Below, one piece after another: positions 34,356 to 46,015 of a stretch of DNA of 64,000 nucleotides. Both the position numbers and the translations under genes were made by a program. Location of the stretch: contig NZ_CANMOO010000002.1 of the NCBI RefSeq assembly GCF_947499585.1, positions 372,001 through 436,000 on the forward strand, given 5' to 3'. Each line of letters opens with the position of its first letter. Positions within the stretch are counted from its first letter, which is position 1. The notes beneath the pieces are model-generated. The model searched no databases. It was given only the letters and a program-made list of their open reading frames with translations, and was not told the origin of the DNA. Source of the DNA: an uncultured Allomuricauda sp. Lineage in GTDB: Bacteria; Bacteroidota; Bacteroidia; Flavobacteriales; Flavobacteriaceae.

Positions 34356-36152
34356 ATGAAGACCATTTTTTCTTTTTTTGCGCTACTTTCAGTTTTAGTC
34401 GTAGTGGCTCAAACCAATACTTACGAAATTTCATTTGAGAATGCCGTTCACCATGAAGCATCTATCAATGCGACATTTTCAGATTTGGAGATGGATACCG
34501 TTTCTTTACGGATGAGCAGGACTTCTCCTGGAAGATACGCTCTGCACGAATTTGCAAAAAATGTATACGGATTTAAGGCTACGGACAGTAAGGGCAATTC
34601 ATTAAAAGCATACAGACCTAACCCTTACGAATGGAACGTTACGGGGCATGATGGCACCATAAATATAGAATACATTTTATTCGCCAACCGTGGGGACGGC
34701 ACCTATTCTCAAGTTGATGAGACTCATGCGCATCTGAACATTCCTGCAACGTTTATGTATGTTCCAGAACTTAACAAACGTAAGATTGAAGTGACTTTTG
34801 ATGTTAGGGAAGACCTTAATTGGAAAATTGCCACTCAGTTACCCTTAGTATCCGGTACTACTTATATGGCACCAAATCTGTATTATTTTATGGATAGTCC
34901 TACCGAGCTAAGTAATTTTACCCTTAAATCTTTTGAGTTGGATTCAAAAACAATTCAACTGGCTTTGCACCATAATGGTACAGAAGCTGAGGCTGACATC
35001 TATTTTGAAAAAGTAAAGAAAATAGTTTTGGCTGAAAAAGAAGTGTATGGTGAACTACCAAATTTTGACTATGGCACCTATACCTTTTTAGCATGCTATA
35101 TCCCTAATGCTTCCGGCGATGGTATGGAGCATAGAAACTCTACAATATTGACAAGTACCCGTAGTTTGGCAAATGGTGGAATGGAACGTAATATTGGAAC
35201 GGTATCCCATGAATTTTTTCATGCATGGAATGTTGAACGCATACGTCCTAAAACTTTGGAACCTTTTGATTTTGAAGCTGCGAACATGAGTGGTGAACTT
35301 TGGTTTGCAGAAGGTTTTACAAGTTATTATACCAATCTAATCTTATGTAGGGCTGGGTTAATCTCTTCAAAAGAATATGTTGAGGGTATAGCGGGAACAT
35401 TCAACTATGTATGGAATTCTCCGGCTAGGCAATTTTTCAACCCTATTGAAATGAGCTTTCAGGCCCCTTTTGTAGATGCTGCTACTTCCGTGGACCCTGT
35501 AAATAGAGAGAACACATTTATCTCTTATTATTCTTATGGCAGTGTTTTAGGGCTGGCCTTGGATCTGTCTTTAAGACAAAACAATCTTAATCTTGACGAC
35601 TACTTGAAAATGGTTTGGCAACAATATGGACAAAAAGAAGTCCCATATACCATTGACAATTTGCATACGGTATTAAACCAATATGCGGGTAAACCTTTTG
35701 GAGATGGCTTTTTCAATAAGTACATCTACCAAAGTGGAATGCCGGATTATACCACACTTTTCGAATCTGTTGGTGTAATACTGCAACAAAGTAAAGACAG
35801 GCCATATTTTGGTTCCTCTGTTTCTATGAGCGAAGACGGTAAAGAAGGGCGTATCAGAAGAAACCCAAAAATTGGAAGTCCTGCTTACAAAGCTAAACTG
35901 GGCAAAAGGGATGTAATTATGAACATCAATAACATTCCCTTTTCTGAAGGGCAACAGTTTGACGATTATCTTAACCAATTTAGTATAGGTGATTCCTTAG
36001 AGGTTAACTTTTCACGCTTTGGAAATACGAAGGCCACTACTTTGATTCTGGAGCCTACTCCTAGCTATTCAATTCGTTTAATGGAAGATACAGAGCAAGC
36101 CCCTTCGGTAGAAATGTTACAAAAACGAAAAGCGTGGCTCAAAAGTGAATAG
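34356..36152 (+). CDS. M61-family (glycyl aminopeptidase-like) metallopeptidase with PDZ domain
   Basis: A 598-residue exported peptidase (signal MKTIFSFFALLSVLVVVAQ). The N-terminal beta domain (about 20-190) precedes a thermolysin-like catalytic domain with HEFFH (H285, E286, H289) in VSHEFFHAWNVERIRP. The third zinc ligand is the Glu in LWFAEGFTSYY. A PDZ domain follows near 470-575 (KIGSPAYKAKLGKRDVIMNI). M61 enzymes cleave after N-terminal Gly or Ala residues. The protein probably works in the periplasm. The GNAT gene begins directly after the stop codon. Confidence 0.92.
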   Translation: MKTIFSFFALLSVLVVVAQTNTYEISFENAVHHEASINATFSDLEMDTVSLRMSRTSPGRYALHEFAKNVYGFKATDSKGNSLKAYRPNPYEWNVTGHDGTINIEYILFANRGDGTYSQVDETHAHLNIPATFMYVPELNKRKIEVTFDVREDLNWKIATQLPLVSGTTYMAPNLYYFMDSPTELSNFTLKSFELDSKTIQLALHHNGTEAEADIYFEKVKKIVLAEKEVYGELPNFDYGTYTFLACYIPNASGDGMEHRNSTILTSTRSLANGGMERNIGTVSHEFFHAWNVERIRPKTLEPFDFEAANMSGELWFAEGFTSYYTNLILCRAGLISSKEYVEGIAGTFNYVWNSPARQFFNPIEMSFQAPFVDAATSVDPVNRENTFISYYSYGSVLGLALDLSLRQNNLNLDDYLKMVWQQYGQKEVPYTIDNLHTVLNQYAGKPFGDGFFNKYIYQSGMPDYTTLFESVGVILQQSKDRPYFGSSVSMSEDGKEGRIRRNPKIGSPAYKAKLGKRDVIMNINNIPFSEGQQFDDYLNQFSIGDSLEVNFSRFGNTKATTLILEPTPSYSIRLMEDTEQAPSVEMLQKRKAWLKSE

Positions 36153-36686
36153 ATGATTTGTTACGAACAAGCTTCGACACTTGCTCAACTTGAGGAAATT
36201 CTTTCCCTCCAGCAATTGAACCTTCCCACAAACTTGACCATTAAAGAAAAGGAACAAGAAGGTTTTTTAACTGTAGAACATTCCCTGGACTTTCTAAAAG
36301 AAATGAATGATGAATGCCCTCATATTATCACCGTTGAATACGGAAAAGTTGTTGGATATGCGCTATGCATGCATCCCAAGTTTGCCAATTCCATTGAAGT
36401 TTTAAAACCCATGTTCTATGAAATCAACAAGGTGGTACAAAACAACTGTAACTATATGGTTATGGGTCAAATTTGTGTTTCAAAAGAATATAGGGGCAAA
36501 GGTGTATTTAGGGGGTTATATAAAGCCATGAAAGAAAAAATTCCAAAGGGTTTTGACACCATAATAACCGAAGTCGATGCTAAAAATCAACGTTCTTTAC
36601 ATGCACATAAGGCTGTTGGGTTTACTGAATTAAAATTTTACAAAGCTGATAACAAGGAATGGTTATTGTTAAATTTAGCTCTATAA
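36153..36686 (+). CDS. GNAT-family N-acetyltransferase
   Basis: A 177-residue acetyltransferase. The acetyl-CoA-binding motif A is seen in MGQICVSKEYRGKGVFRGLY (R-G-K-G), followed by the motif B region TIITEVDAKNQRSLHAHKAV. The substrate is unknown. The ATG follows the M61 stop with no gap (TAGATG), so translation of the two is probably coupled. The 3' end overlaps the opposite-strand membrane protein gene by 6 bases. Confidence 0.88.
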   Translation: MICYEQASTLAQLEEILSLQQLNLPTNLTIKEKEQEGFLTVEHSLDFLKEMNDECPHIITVEYGKVVGYALCMHPKFANSIEVLKPMFYEINKVVQNNCNYMVMGQICVSKEYRGKGVFRGLYKAMKEKIPKGFDTIITEVDAKNQRSLHAHKAVGFTELKFYKADNKEWLLLNLAL

Positions 36687-37211
36687 ATCTTTATGACATA
36701 TCCATTTTGGATTATGAGGGTCAGAAGAGTCCTTGAAGTCTTTTTTTAGTTTTTTAGCAACCTCTTTTCCTAAATTAATTGCGGGTTCATCAAGAACATA
36801 TTCGAAAAGTTCTTTTCTCTTACCAGATTTAAACCAAAGGCTTAATTCATACAAATCTGGACCAGAAACTTTTCTGGATTTAAAGACACAAACAAAATCA
36901 ACCTCTTCTAAATGTTTCCATTTACCCAGTTTGATGGGACCTATTCGCCATTGTTCCATGATCCTATTTGAATCTACGTCCAAAAGAACATTTTTTGTTC
37001 TCCCATATAATATTCCCACGGGAAACAAAATTATCGCAGTATATAAGGCCCCAACTTGATATTTTTGATAAATCAAATCTGGCCTTAAAAGATTCTGACC
37101 CATGAAAAAAATTATTAAAAAGAAAAGGGATAGTGAAAAAGCCAGGGCAGCCAATACGCGAAATAATAATGGTCTATTTCCTCCAGAAATGAAAATAGTT
37201 TTTTTCTTCAC
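36681..37211 (-). CDS. two-helix membrane protein with PH-like cytoplasmic part, unknown function
   Basis: A 176-residue protein. Two transmembrane helices (about 17-40 and 52-71) precede a soluble part with the pattern NVLLDVDSNRIMEQWRIGP, then GKWKHLEEVDFVCVF and LYELSLWFKSGKRKELFEY. These alternating strands, ending in one helix, resemble bacterial PH-like domains that follow two membrane helices. No motif identifies a function. It lies between atpC (same strand, upstream gene of unrelated type) and the GNAT gene (opposite strand). Confidence 0.65.
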   Translation of the reverse strand: MKKKTIFISGGNRPLLFRVLAALAFSLSLFFLIIFFMGQNLLRPDLIYQKYQVGALYTAIILFPVGILYGRTKNVLLDVDSNRIMEQWRIGPIKLGKWKHLEEVDFVCVFKSRKVSGPDLYELSLWFKSGKRKELFEYVLDEPAINLGKEVAKKLKKDFKDSSDPHNPKWICHKDL

Positions 37212-37245
37212 TTTTTCAGACTTGCTTTAATTTGCTAAAATAAAA

Positions 37246-37269
37246 AAGCTACCCAAAAAAGAGTAGCTT
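37246..37269 (-). terminator. rho-independent terminator of atpD-atpC
   Basis: AAGCTAC and GTAGCTT form a 7-base stem with an A-rich loop. The minus strand continues with TTTTTTA. It lies about 30 bases after the atpC stop. Confidence 0.75.
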
Positions 37270-37297
37270 CTTATCTTATTTGTATCGTATTTGAAGT

Positions 37298-37576
37298 TTA
37301 ATCCGCCAATACGATAACTTTGTTATCCTTCATTTCAATAGTTCCACTGGTAATGGAAAGAACAGTCTCTCCATTTGGGCCTTTGGAAAATTTGTTTTGA
37401 AAATCTTCATCAATGGTAATATCTCCCTGAACCTTAACATCTCCTTCTTGAAGCAAGGAAACGATAGGTGCGTGATTCTGCAACATTTGAAATTCGCCAT
37501 TTATACCTGGTACAGTAACCGAGGTTACTTCACCTGCAAATAAAGTGGCTTCTGGTGATACAATTTCTAAATACAT
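37298..37576 (-). CDS. atpC: F1 ATP synthase epsilon subunit, short form
   Basis: Epsilon subunit of 92 residues. It contains only the N-terminal beta-sandwich (MYLEIVSPEATLFAGEVTSV, then GEFQMLQNHAPIVSLLQEG). The usual C-terminal helical hairpin that inhibits ATP hydrolysis is absent; E. coli epsilon is 139 residues. The last residues KVIVLAD end the sandwich. Short epsilon proteins are common in Bacteroidota as I recall, so this is not a truncation by mutation. The gene starts 3 bases after atpD. Confidence 0.93.
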   Translation of the reverse strand: MYLEIVSPEATLFAGEVTSVTVPGINGEFQMLQNHAPIVSLLQEGDVKVQGDITIDEDFQNKFSKGPNGETVLSITSGTIEMKDNKVIVLAD

Positions 37577-37579
37577 ATC

Positions 37580-39178
<1,599 letters not shown>

Positions 39179-39202
39179 CTAAACCCTTTTTTTAGCAACA
39201 AA

Positions 39203-39229
39203 AAAGGCACTGATTTTGTCAGTGCCTTT
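39203..39229 (-). terminator. rho-independent terminator of the TonB receptor gene
   Basis: AAAGGCACTGA and TCAGTGCCTTT form a perfect 11-base stem with a 5-base loop. The minus strand continues with a T-run. It separates the receptor gene from atpD. Confidence 0.88.
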
Positions 39230-39251
39230 GAATGTATTTTAAAGTCGTATG

Positions 39252-42014
39252 CTATGGGTTAATTGTCCAAGACACATAGTAGATTGAACCTATGTTACCA
39301 GTACCAACAGCTTGAAAATATTCATCTCCAAGAAGGTTTGAACCACCAGCTTTAAAAATTGATTTTATACTTGGAACTGAATAATTGATTTGAGCATCCA
39401 ACACAGTATATGCAGGAACGTCTCCATCAGCAAAAGTTGCCTCCCAAAAGAAACTATCGCTCCATCTGTAATTTACATTGAAACCAAAGTTTTCAAAAAG
39501 TGCTGTATTCCCAAAAGAAGCTTTCACTTTATGCTTTGGGGTATTGAAATTGGTTTCAAAATCAGGGAACCTTGCTTTATCAAAATCAAATTCTGCATAG
39601 GTATAATTAACACCTAAATCAAAATTGCCCATCACCTTGGTGTCTACTCCAATAGTACCTCCCCAAGAATCAATATCAACTTCTGCATTGGTATAGGTTT
39701 GATATGGCTGTCTATCTCCATTTTGCAAAGCAAGCAATGAAAGTCCACCATCTCCTGCAGTTCCATAAAACGGAACCAATACAGTTACGTTGGAGATAAA
39801 ATCTTTGTACCTATTATAGTATCCACTTAAATCTACCGTGAATCTTCCTATTTGCCCTCTATATCCTGCCTCAAAAGCTGTAATCTCTTCTGGTTTGATT
39901 ATGGAAGTATTTGCAACTTCAGGCGCTCCTGCTAGTACTGAATTTAATGAGTACGCATTTTCATATGCAGCACGTCCCACAATGTCCACAGTGGATTGCC
40001 CGATCAAATCTTGACCACTTTGAGTTACATCAAATGTTCTGACATCTCTATCCAAATTTGAAGGAGCCGAACCAACTAAAATAGCAGAGCCAGCATTTAA
40101 ACCAATAAACAAGTCTTGCGTTGTAGGGTTTCTAAATCCTTGCTGAGCTGAAATTCTAATGTTATGATTTCTCTTCTCCCCGGCAGTATAGGATAAACCA
40201 AGCCTTGGGGACAAAAAGCCATCAAAGAATTCGTTCTTGTCATAACGAGCAGAGCCTGTGAACTTAATTCGATCATCCATGAACTTCTTTTGCAATTGAA
40301 CATAGGCACCATACTCATTATATTTTATGGGCCCATCAAGATCGGTGAATATTGTTCCCCCAGAGTTTAATTCATATTCCCTAAAAGAACCTCCTATTTG
40401 AATATCTGCCCAGTCGTCTATAAGATGTGCTATGTTATAATTACCATTTACATGACGGAATTTAGTATTATCTATAAATTTTGCTCCTGTTGTCAAATCT
40501 CCATCACTAATAACAGAATTTAATGCACTTTGGAATTCAGGTGTGCCAGGAACAAGTCTTCCCGTATCTGCTGCTTGTCTAGCCGCTGCATGCGCTTGAA
40601 CAGATGACTGCTCTCTAGTAAGACCTCCCTGCTGAATACCCCCTAAGAAAGCTGGTATATAAGCTCCGGCATATTCTGTAAACCACTGTGTATTGGACTT
40701 CCATCTGTTGTTCACATTAATCGCCGCAAAACGGGTATCATATGAATCTCCTGAGTTCTCTGTGGTAATATATCCTCTTAAGAAGAAGTTCTTGTTTCTA
40801 AACTCAATTTTGTGTTGTTGCAGAATAAAGTTTTTTACCGAGTACCTATTAGCTCCTTGATAAATAGTGTTTCCTCTACCCACTCTTCCATTGTAGATAA
40901 TTTCAAAATCATCTGCAAAAGGTCTATAGAAAACAGAAAAGTCAGATTTAACACTTTCCGCATCATAATCCACCAATTGATTTTCTGCATAGCCAGTTCT
41001 AGAAACATTTGCTGTACCAACTGTGCCAGTTGGGAATCCAGCAGCAGCATCAAAATTTAAAAGCGTGGTTACTTCATCACCATAAATATTAAGCCCATTG
41101 TAATTAGGGTCTGTTCTATCAGCTCCTAAATTAGCTAAATCCGTAGTATTTACCGCATGCCAGTCCTCACCCTTTAGAAAGGACAAATTTGCTTTAACCG
41201 CTAACTTGTCGCTAAACGCGTGTGCCACTCTAATACCAAAATCATAGTAGTTATTATCTCCTGCTGCATCTTGCGATGTCAATCCTGTTTTTCCATAGGC
41301 ACTAATTCCTTGAAAATCAAAAGGACTCTTACTTGTCATAAAAAGAATCCCGTTGAATGCACCTGCACCATATAATGCGGAAGAAGCTCCTGGAAGAATC
41401 TCAACACTCTGTACTTCAAGTTCGGACATACCAACCAAGTTTCCTAAAACAAAGTTTAGACCTGGCGCTGAGTTGTCCATGCCATCTACAAGCTGTAAAA
41501 ACCTATTGTTAGAAAACGCTGCAAAACCTCTTGTGTTTATGGATTGAAAAGTTAAACTGTTCGTGTTTATATCTACCCCTTTTAAATTCTGTAAACCACC
41601 ATAAAAGGATTCAGCGGTTGTATTCTTGATTTCCTTCAATCCAAATCTTTCAACTGAAACGGGAGATTCAAAAATTCTTTCCGGAGTTCTGGAAGCCGAG
41701 ATTACAATTTCGTCCAAAAGCGTAGATGCCTCACTCAATGTTACAGAAAGTGTCTGATTATTGGAAGTGACTTGCATTATTAAATTAGAAAATCCTATAC
41801 TGGTGAAACGAAGTGAAAACGGAGGTTGTTCTGACGTATTAAAAGTGAAATTCCCATCAAAATCGGTAGTGGTTCCTTCAGCCTTTCCAACCAAGACTAC
41901 ATTGGCTCCTGGGATAGGCTCATTATTTCCATCAACTACTTTTCCCTGTACTGTTGTCTGCGCATAAGAGATAACACCAAACAGCATGAGGGAAATGATT
42001 ATTAGTCTTCTCAT
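39252..42014 (-). CDS. TonB-dependent outer-membrane receptor
   Basis: A 920-residue receptor. The signal peptide (MRRLIIISLMLFGVISYAQ) precedes a carboxypeptidase-regulatory-like domain (about 21-105, TTVQGKVVDGNNEPIPGANV). The plug (about 115-235) has SVERFGLKEIKNTTAESFYG, then NTRGFAAFSNNRFLQLVDGM and SVEILPGASSALYGAGAFNG. The barrel ends YYVSWTINP, so a proline replaces the normal terminal aromatic. No SusD, lipoprotein or enzyme gene accompanies it, so the ligand is unknown. It stands between glmS and the atpD operon as a single transcription unit bounded by terminators. Confidence 0.92.
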   Translation of the reverse strand: MRRLIIISLMLFGVISYAQTTVQGKVVDGNNEPIPGANVVLVGKAEGTTTDFDGNFTFNTSEQPPFSLRFTSIGFSNLIMQVTSNNQTLSVTLSEASTLLDEIVISASRTPERIFESPVSVERFGLKEIKNTTAESFYGGLQNLKGVDINTNSLTFQSINTRGFAAFSNNRFLQLVDGMDNSAPGLNFVLGNLVGMSELEVQSVEILPGASSALYGAGAFNGILFMTSKSPFDFQGISAYGKTGLTSQDAAGDNNYYDFGIRVAHAFSDKLAVKANLSFLKGEDWHAVNTTDLANLGADRTDPNYNGLNIYGDEVTTLLNFDAAAGFPTGTVGTANVSRTGYAENQLVDYDAESVKSDFSVFYRPFADDFEIIYNGRVGRGNTIYQGANRYSVKNFILQQHKIEFRNKNFFLRGYITTENSGDSYDTRFAAINVNNRWKSNTQWFTEYAGAYIPAFLGGIQQGGLTREQSSVQAHAAARQAADTGRLVPGTPEFQSALNSVISDGDLTTGAKFIDNTKFRHVNGNYNIAHLIDDWADIQIGGSFREYELNSGGTIFTDLDGPIKYNEYGAYVQLQKKFMDDRIKFTGSARYDKNEFFDGFLSPRLGLSYTAGEKRNHNIRISAQQGFRNPTTQDLFIGLNAGSAILVGSAPSNLDRDVRTFDVTQSGQDLIGQSTVDIVGRAAYENAYSLNSVLAGAPEVANTSIIKPEEITAFEAGYRGQIGRFTVDLSGYYNRYKDFISNVTVLVPFYGTAGDGGLSLLALQNGDRQPYQTYTNAEVDIDSWGGTIGVDTKVMGNFDLGVNYTYAEFDFDKARFPDFETNFNTPKHKVKASFGNTALFENFGFNVNYRWSDSFFWEATFADGDVPAYTVLDAQINYSVPSIKSIFKAGGSNLLGDEYFQAVGTGNIGSIYYVSWTINP

Positions 42015-42174
42015 TAGCTTTGAATTAGAGTTAATTTTGATTTAAGTATATGTTAAGTATTGGATGCGGAAGATACATTTTTTTTCATTTGATTTCTACA
42101 AAATTGAAAAAAATTATGCATGCATAATACTTTTTTGCCATAAAAACTATGGTTTAGCTGCATTTTTAACAAAA

Positions 42175-42198
42175 AAAAGCACTGTTATCAGTGCTTTT
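42175..42198 (-). terminator. rho-independent terminator of glmS
   Basis: AAAAGCACTG and CAGTGCTTTT form a perfect 10-base stem with a TTAT loop. The minus strand then runs TTTTGTT. It lies about 26 bases after the glmS stop. Confidence 0.85.
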
Positions 42199-42223
42199 AT
42201 TGATTTTTTGTCATTTTGGAAAG

Positions 42224-44071
42224 TTACTCAACCGTAACCGATTTAGCCAGGTTTCTGGGTTGATCCACATTACAACCTCTCATGACAGCAATATGATAAG
42301 ACAGCAACTGTAGTGGTATTGTTGTAAGCAGTGGTGTAAGACTTTCTGAAGTCTCTGGCACCTCAACTACATGATCCGCCAATTCTTTAACCGATTTGTC
42401 TCCTTCTGTAACTATGGCTATAATCTTACCGCTCCTCGATTTGATTTCTTGAATATTGCTTACTACTTTTTCGTAATGTCCTTTTTTAGTAGCAATAACA
42501 ATTACGGGCATTTGTTCATCTATCAATGCAATTGGACCATGCTTCATTTCTGCTGCGGGATACCCTTCTGCATGAATATAACTAATCTCTTTTAGCTTAA
42601 GTGCTCCTTCCAGAGCTACTGGGAAATTATATCCCCTACCTAAATATAGACAATTGGTAGAGTCCTTATATATCTCAGCAATCTGTTCTACAATTTCGTT
42701 AGATTGTAATGTCCTTTCCACCTTAGCGGGAATACTTTCCAGCTCTGTTAAAAATTCATGGTATTTAGACTCAGAAAAGATGCCTTTTTCATTTGCCAAT
42801 TTTAGTGCAATTAGCGTAAGAACTGTAATTTGTGTAGTAAAAGCTTTGGTAGATGCCACTCCAATTTCCGGACCTGCATGGGTATATGCCCCAGCATGTG
42901 TTTCCCTTGCTATAGAGGATCCCACTACGTTACAAACTCCAAAAACAAAGGCTCCTTTTTCTTTTGCCAATTTTATAGCAGCCAAAGTATCTGCAGTCTC
43001 CCCTGACTGGGATATTGCAATTAAAATGTCGTTTTCGGTTATGACAGGATTCCTGTAACGAAACTCGGAAGCGTATTCAACTTCAACAGGAATTCTTGCC
43101 AAGTCTTCAAAAATATATTCTGCAACCAATCCAGCATGCCATGAAGTACCGCAGGCAACAATTATGATTCTATTTGCGTTTAGAAATTTTTCTAGATTTT
43201 GGTCAATCCCCGCCATTTTAACAATGCCTTGATCTGCCAAAAGTCTTCCCCTATACGTATCTAAAATTGCTCTTGGCTGTTCATAGATTTCCTTAAGCAT
43301 AAAATGATCATAACCCCCTTTTTCGATCTCTTCAAGATTCATTTGAAGTTCAAGAATATTTGGATAGGCAATTGCATCATCTTTAATTTTTCGCAATTTA
43401 ATTTCTTTTCCAATACGGATAATTGCCATTTCTTCATCCTCCAAATAAACAGCATTGTTAGTGAATTCTATAAATGGAGAAGCATCCGAAGCAATAAAAT
43501 ATTCATTCTCACCAATTCCTATAGCCAATGGACTACCTAATTTAGCGACTACTATCTCGTCTGGTTTATTTTTATCAAAAACGGCAATTGCATAGGCTCC
43601 AACTACTTGATTGAGTGCTATCTGAACTGCTTTTCCTAGTTTAACTCCTTCTTTTTTCTTGATTTCCTCAATAAGGTTTACCAAAACCTCAGTGTCCGTG
43701 TCAGATTCAAAAGAATACCCACGGGCTATGAGCGCTTTTTTTATAGATTCATAATTCTCTATGATTCCATTATGAATGATAACCAAGTCACCAGAACTTG
43801 AATAATGTGGGTGGGAGTTAATATCATTGGGGACACCATGGGTTGCCCATCTAGTATGTCCAAGACCTAATTTCCCGCTTGTGGAAATAGTAGCTTCAGA
43901 TTTTTTTCTAAGGTCATCGACTTTCCCTTTTGTCTTGGAGAGGTGTGTGTCCTCGCCGTCATACAAGACAATCCCTGCACTATCGTAACCACGATATTCC
44001 AGTCGTTGTAAGCCTTTCATTATAATGGGATAAGCATCCCTATGACCTATATATCCTACAATTCCACACAT
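42224..44071 (-). CDS. glmS: glutamine-fructose-6-phosphate aminotransferase (isomerizing)
   Basis: GlmS of 615 residues, the first enzyme of UDP-GlcNAc synthesis. The N-terminal class II glutaminase domain begins MCGIVGYIG with nucleophile Cys2 and contains LGHTRWATHG and HNGIIENY. Two SIS domains follow (about 290-420 and 465-605), with CGTSWHAG, SQSGETADTLAA and ASTKAFTTQ. The C-terminus LAKSVTVE is the conserved tail that shapes the glutamine channel. It follows DUF4270 and GT5 genes on the same strand but has its own promoter, and ends in a terminator. Confidence 0.98.
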   Translation of the reverse strand: MCGIVGYIGHRDAYPIIMKGLQRLEYRGYDSAGIVLYDGEDTHLSKTKGKVDDLRKKSEATISTSGKLGLGHTRWATHGVPNDINSHPHYSSSGDLVIIHNGIIENYESIKKALIARGYSFESDTDTEVLVNLIEEIKKKEGVKLGKAVQIALNQVVGAYAIAVFDKNKPDEIVVAKLGSPLAIGIGENEYFIASDASPFIEFTNNAVYLEDEEMAIIRIGKEIKLRKIKDDAIAYPNILELQMNLEEIEKGGYDHFMLKEIYEQPRAILDTYRGRLLADQGIVKMAGIDQNLEKFLNANRIIIVACGTSWHAGLVAEYIFEDLARIPVEVEYASEFRYRNPVITENDILIAISQSGETADTLAAIKLAKEKGAFVFGVCNVVGSSIARETHAGAYTHAGPEIGVASTKAFTTQITVLTLIALKLANEKGIFSESKYHEFLTELESIPAKVERTLQSNEIVEQIAEIYKDSTNCLYLGRGYNFPVALEGALKLKEISYIHAEGYPAAEMKHGPIALIDEQMPVIVIATKKGHYEKVVSNIQEIKSRSGKIIAIVTEGDKSVKELADHVVEVPETSESLTPLLTTIPLQLLSYHIAVMRGCNVDQPRNLAKSVTVE

Positions 44072-44103
44072 AAAAACGTCTTAAAAAATTAAGTTTAAAA
44101 GCA

Positions 44104-44136
44104 CAAAGTTAAAATCTATGGGGGAAAGTTAGCAAT
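44104..44136 (-). promoter_or_regulatory. promoter of glmS
   Basis: On the minus strand TAACTTTG (44111-44104) matches TAnnTTTG. ATTGC, holding a TTG at 44135-44133, lies 21 bases upstream. No GlmS ribozyme was recognised; none is expected in this group. Confidence 0.55.
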
Positions 44137-44177
44137 TCTATATGCTGTAAAACCAAAAAACTCTGTAAAAGGTATTT

Positions 44178-46010
44178 CTAATTGGCTTCAGTATAAAGAA
44201 TTTCGAGTTTCAATCTTTTATCCATATTTGAGTCTTCCACTTGGCCACCAAATAAAACGGTCCCCAAAGGGTTTACTGTAGACATAATTGGCATATTTAT
44301 AGCGTCCCCTTCTGCATCCATTGCTTCCGTCACATTTGCTATGAAGATGTTGGAAGTTACCGTTAAAGCCAATTTGGCATTTGTGGAATCCCTAATAATA
44401 ATGTTGTTGATATGATCCGTTATTCTTACCGTATATTTCACACCCTTTCCATTCTCCTTTTCAAGTATTCCATCATAATTAAGAAAAGAGCGCAAAGATT
44501 CATTAGCAAAATCATCCGTTTCCCTGTTTTCGGTTATCGCATTATAAATAGGTTGACTTGTCTCAGCGTTATACAGATACAATCTTATAGGCTCATCTGA
44601 ACTCGTAGCTGGAAATGCACTATTATCTACGTAAAAAACCAAATTAGCCTCATTAATAATCCAATTGTTGGCCTTTATCTCATCTATAAAGTTTTGCCCT
44701 CGAACTTGACTATCCTCATCCTCTCCAAAAAGCCTTATTTCGCTTATAGTTCCTGGCCCACCTTTTACATATATTCTTGAAGCATTTTCGCCATTGTCCA
44801 AAGCATTGGATATTTCTGCTGGAAAGACTTCATCAGTTAATGTATTAACAGCATTGCCTATAAGACCACCATTGGCATTTACAAGAAGGTTTAGAACAAA
44901 ATCCCGTTCAACAGTTTCTACCTCCTCCTCTGTAGTGTTATAATCCTGAAAATTATAGGTGATCGTTATATTAGCCTGCGTCAGGTCGAGCAAAAACATC
45001 AATTCTTCCATATCTGTTCCCGATATGTTAATTCCTCTAAAGTAGTCGTTAAAATTTGCTTGACTCAGCAGTTCTGACTGTCCTTCTTTGTCTAGAATTT
45101 CCTGAAAAAATGCAGCGTTCAAAGGCACTCGAATACCTGGTGGAAGCCTGGTCTCCACTTGAAGAGATTCATCAATATCTTCCGTTTCTGGATCATCTTC
45201 AGCAAAAAATAACATTTCTTCATTACTAACTGTAACCTCACCATCGAAAAATTCTTCGCCAACAAAACCTGAAAAATCCTGATTTGAAAAATATTCCTGA
45301 GCTTCTTCAAAATTTGAATCTGGATCCAGATCCCTAAGAAAGAAAGTTGATCTAAGTACTTTTAGATTAAAAGAAGCTTCAGTATTTCCGTAAATACTAT
45401 CAATATCAAATCTTTTTGGAAAAGTATTGGCAACAAAATCATCACTTGTACCATCTTCAGCAGCGTCTAGAGGATTCGATCCAATGATACGCTCATCATT
45501 ATCTGTTACTCCATCTCCATCCGTATCCGAACTTGGATCTGTAGGGTCAGCATCAAAATCATCATCAACCCCGTCCCCATCAGCATCTCTGAATGCAGAT
45601 GCCGCCTGTTGAAACGGCAAAAACAAGAATACTTCTGTAACCGTCTCATTTTCTGGAATTGTGCTATCAATATTGTCCGTGTCAGCACCATCTTCAGTAG
45701 CCTGAGATGAATCTCCAAATGTAGGATTTACCGCCGATAGAGTAACTTGGGATACAATGCTTGCATTCCTTTTTCCATAAACCGGGTCATTATAAGTCCC
45801 TAGTTGATATAATGGCAAACGATTGGTCTGTACTGCTGTTATCCCTTTATTAAAAGCAAAAACATCAAATACCTCTTTACCCGTAGTAAATGGTTCTCCC
45901 GCTACTACACCTTCTCCAATAGTCCCCAATTGTTCTTCTTCACAGGAAGTCGCTATCACAAAAAAGGCTCCAACCAAAGCTGAAACTTTAATAATCCTAG
46001 AAAATTTCAT
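44178..46010 (-). CDS. DUF4270 lipoprotein with calcium-binding thrombospondin type-3-like insert
   Basis: A 610-residue lipoprotein (lipidated C23 in VIATSCEEE). The protein matches the Bacteroidota DUF4270 family: [19 protein letters not shown] and [17 protein letters not shown] near the start, and a C-terminal beta-rich half. Between about 141 and 182 it has Asp-rich [18 protein letters not shown] and [12 protein letters not shown] repeats, which are thrombospondin type-3/EF-hand-like calcium loops. The function of DUF4270 is unknown. It starts 5 bases after the GT5 stop, so the two are co-transcribed, and glmS follows after about 107 bases with its own promoter. Confidence 0.88.
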   Translation of the reverse strand: MKFSRIIKVSALVGAFFVIATSCEEEQLGTIGEGVVAGEPFTTGKEVFDVFAFNKGITAVQTNRLPLYQLGTYNDPVYGKRNASIVSQVTLSAVNPTFGDSSQATEDGADTDNIDSTIPENETVTEVFLFLPFQQAASAFRDADGDGVDDDFDADPTDPSSDTDGDGVTDNDERIIGSNPLDAAEDGTSDDFVANTFPKRFDIDSIYGNTEASFNLKVLRSTFFLRDLDPDSNFEEAQEYFSNQDFSGFVGEEFFDGEVTVSNEEMLFFAEDDPETEDIDESLQVETRLPPGIRVPLNAAFFQEILDKEGQSELLSQANFNDYFRGINISGTDMEELMFLLDLTQANITITYNFQDYNTTEEEVETVERDFVLNLLVNANGGLIGNAVNTLTDEVFPAEISNALDNGENASRIYVKGGPGTISEIRLFGEDEDSQVRGQNFIDEIKANNWIINEANLVFYVDNSAFPATSSDEPIRLYLYNAETSQPIYNAITENRETDDFANESLRSFLNYDGILEKENGKGVKYTVRITDHINNIIIRDSTNAKLALTVTSNIFIANVTEAMDAEGDAINMPIMSTVNPLGTVLFGGQVEDSNMDKRLKLEILYTEAN

Positions 46011-46015
46011 GCAAT

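Noticed and set aside
42015..42223. GlmS riboswitch/ribozyme or other structured RNA near glmS
   Set aside because: This region is downstream of glmS and holds its terminator; the upstream region has only a promoter and no ribozyme core.
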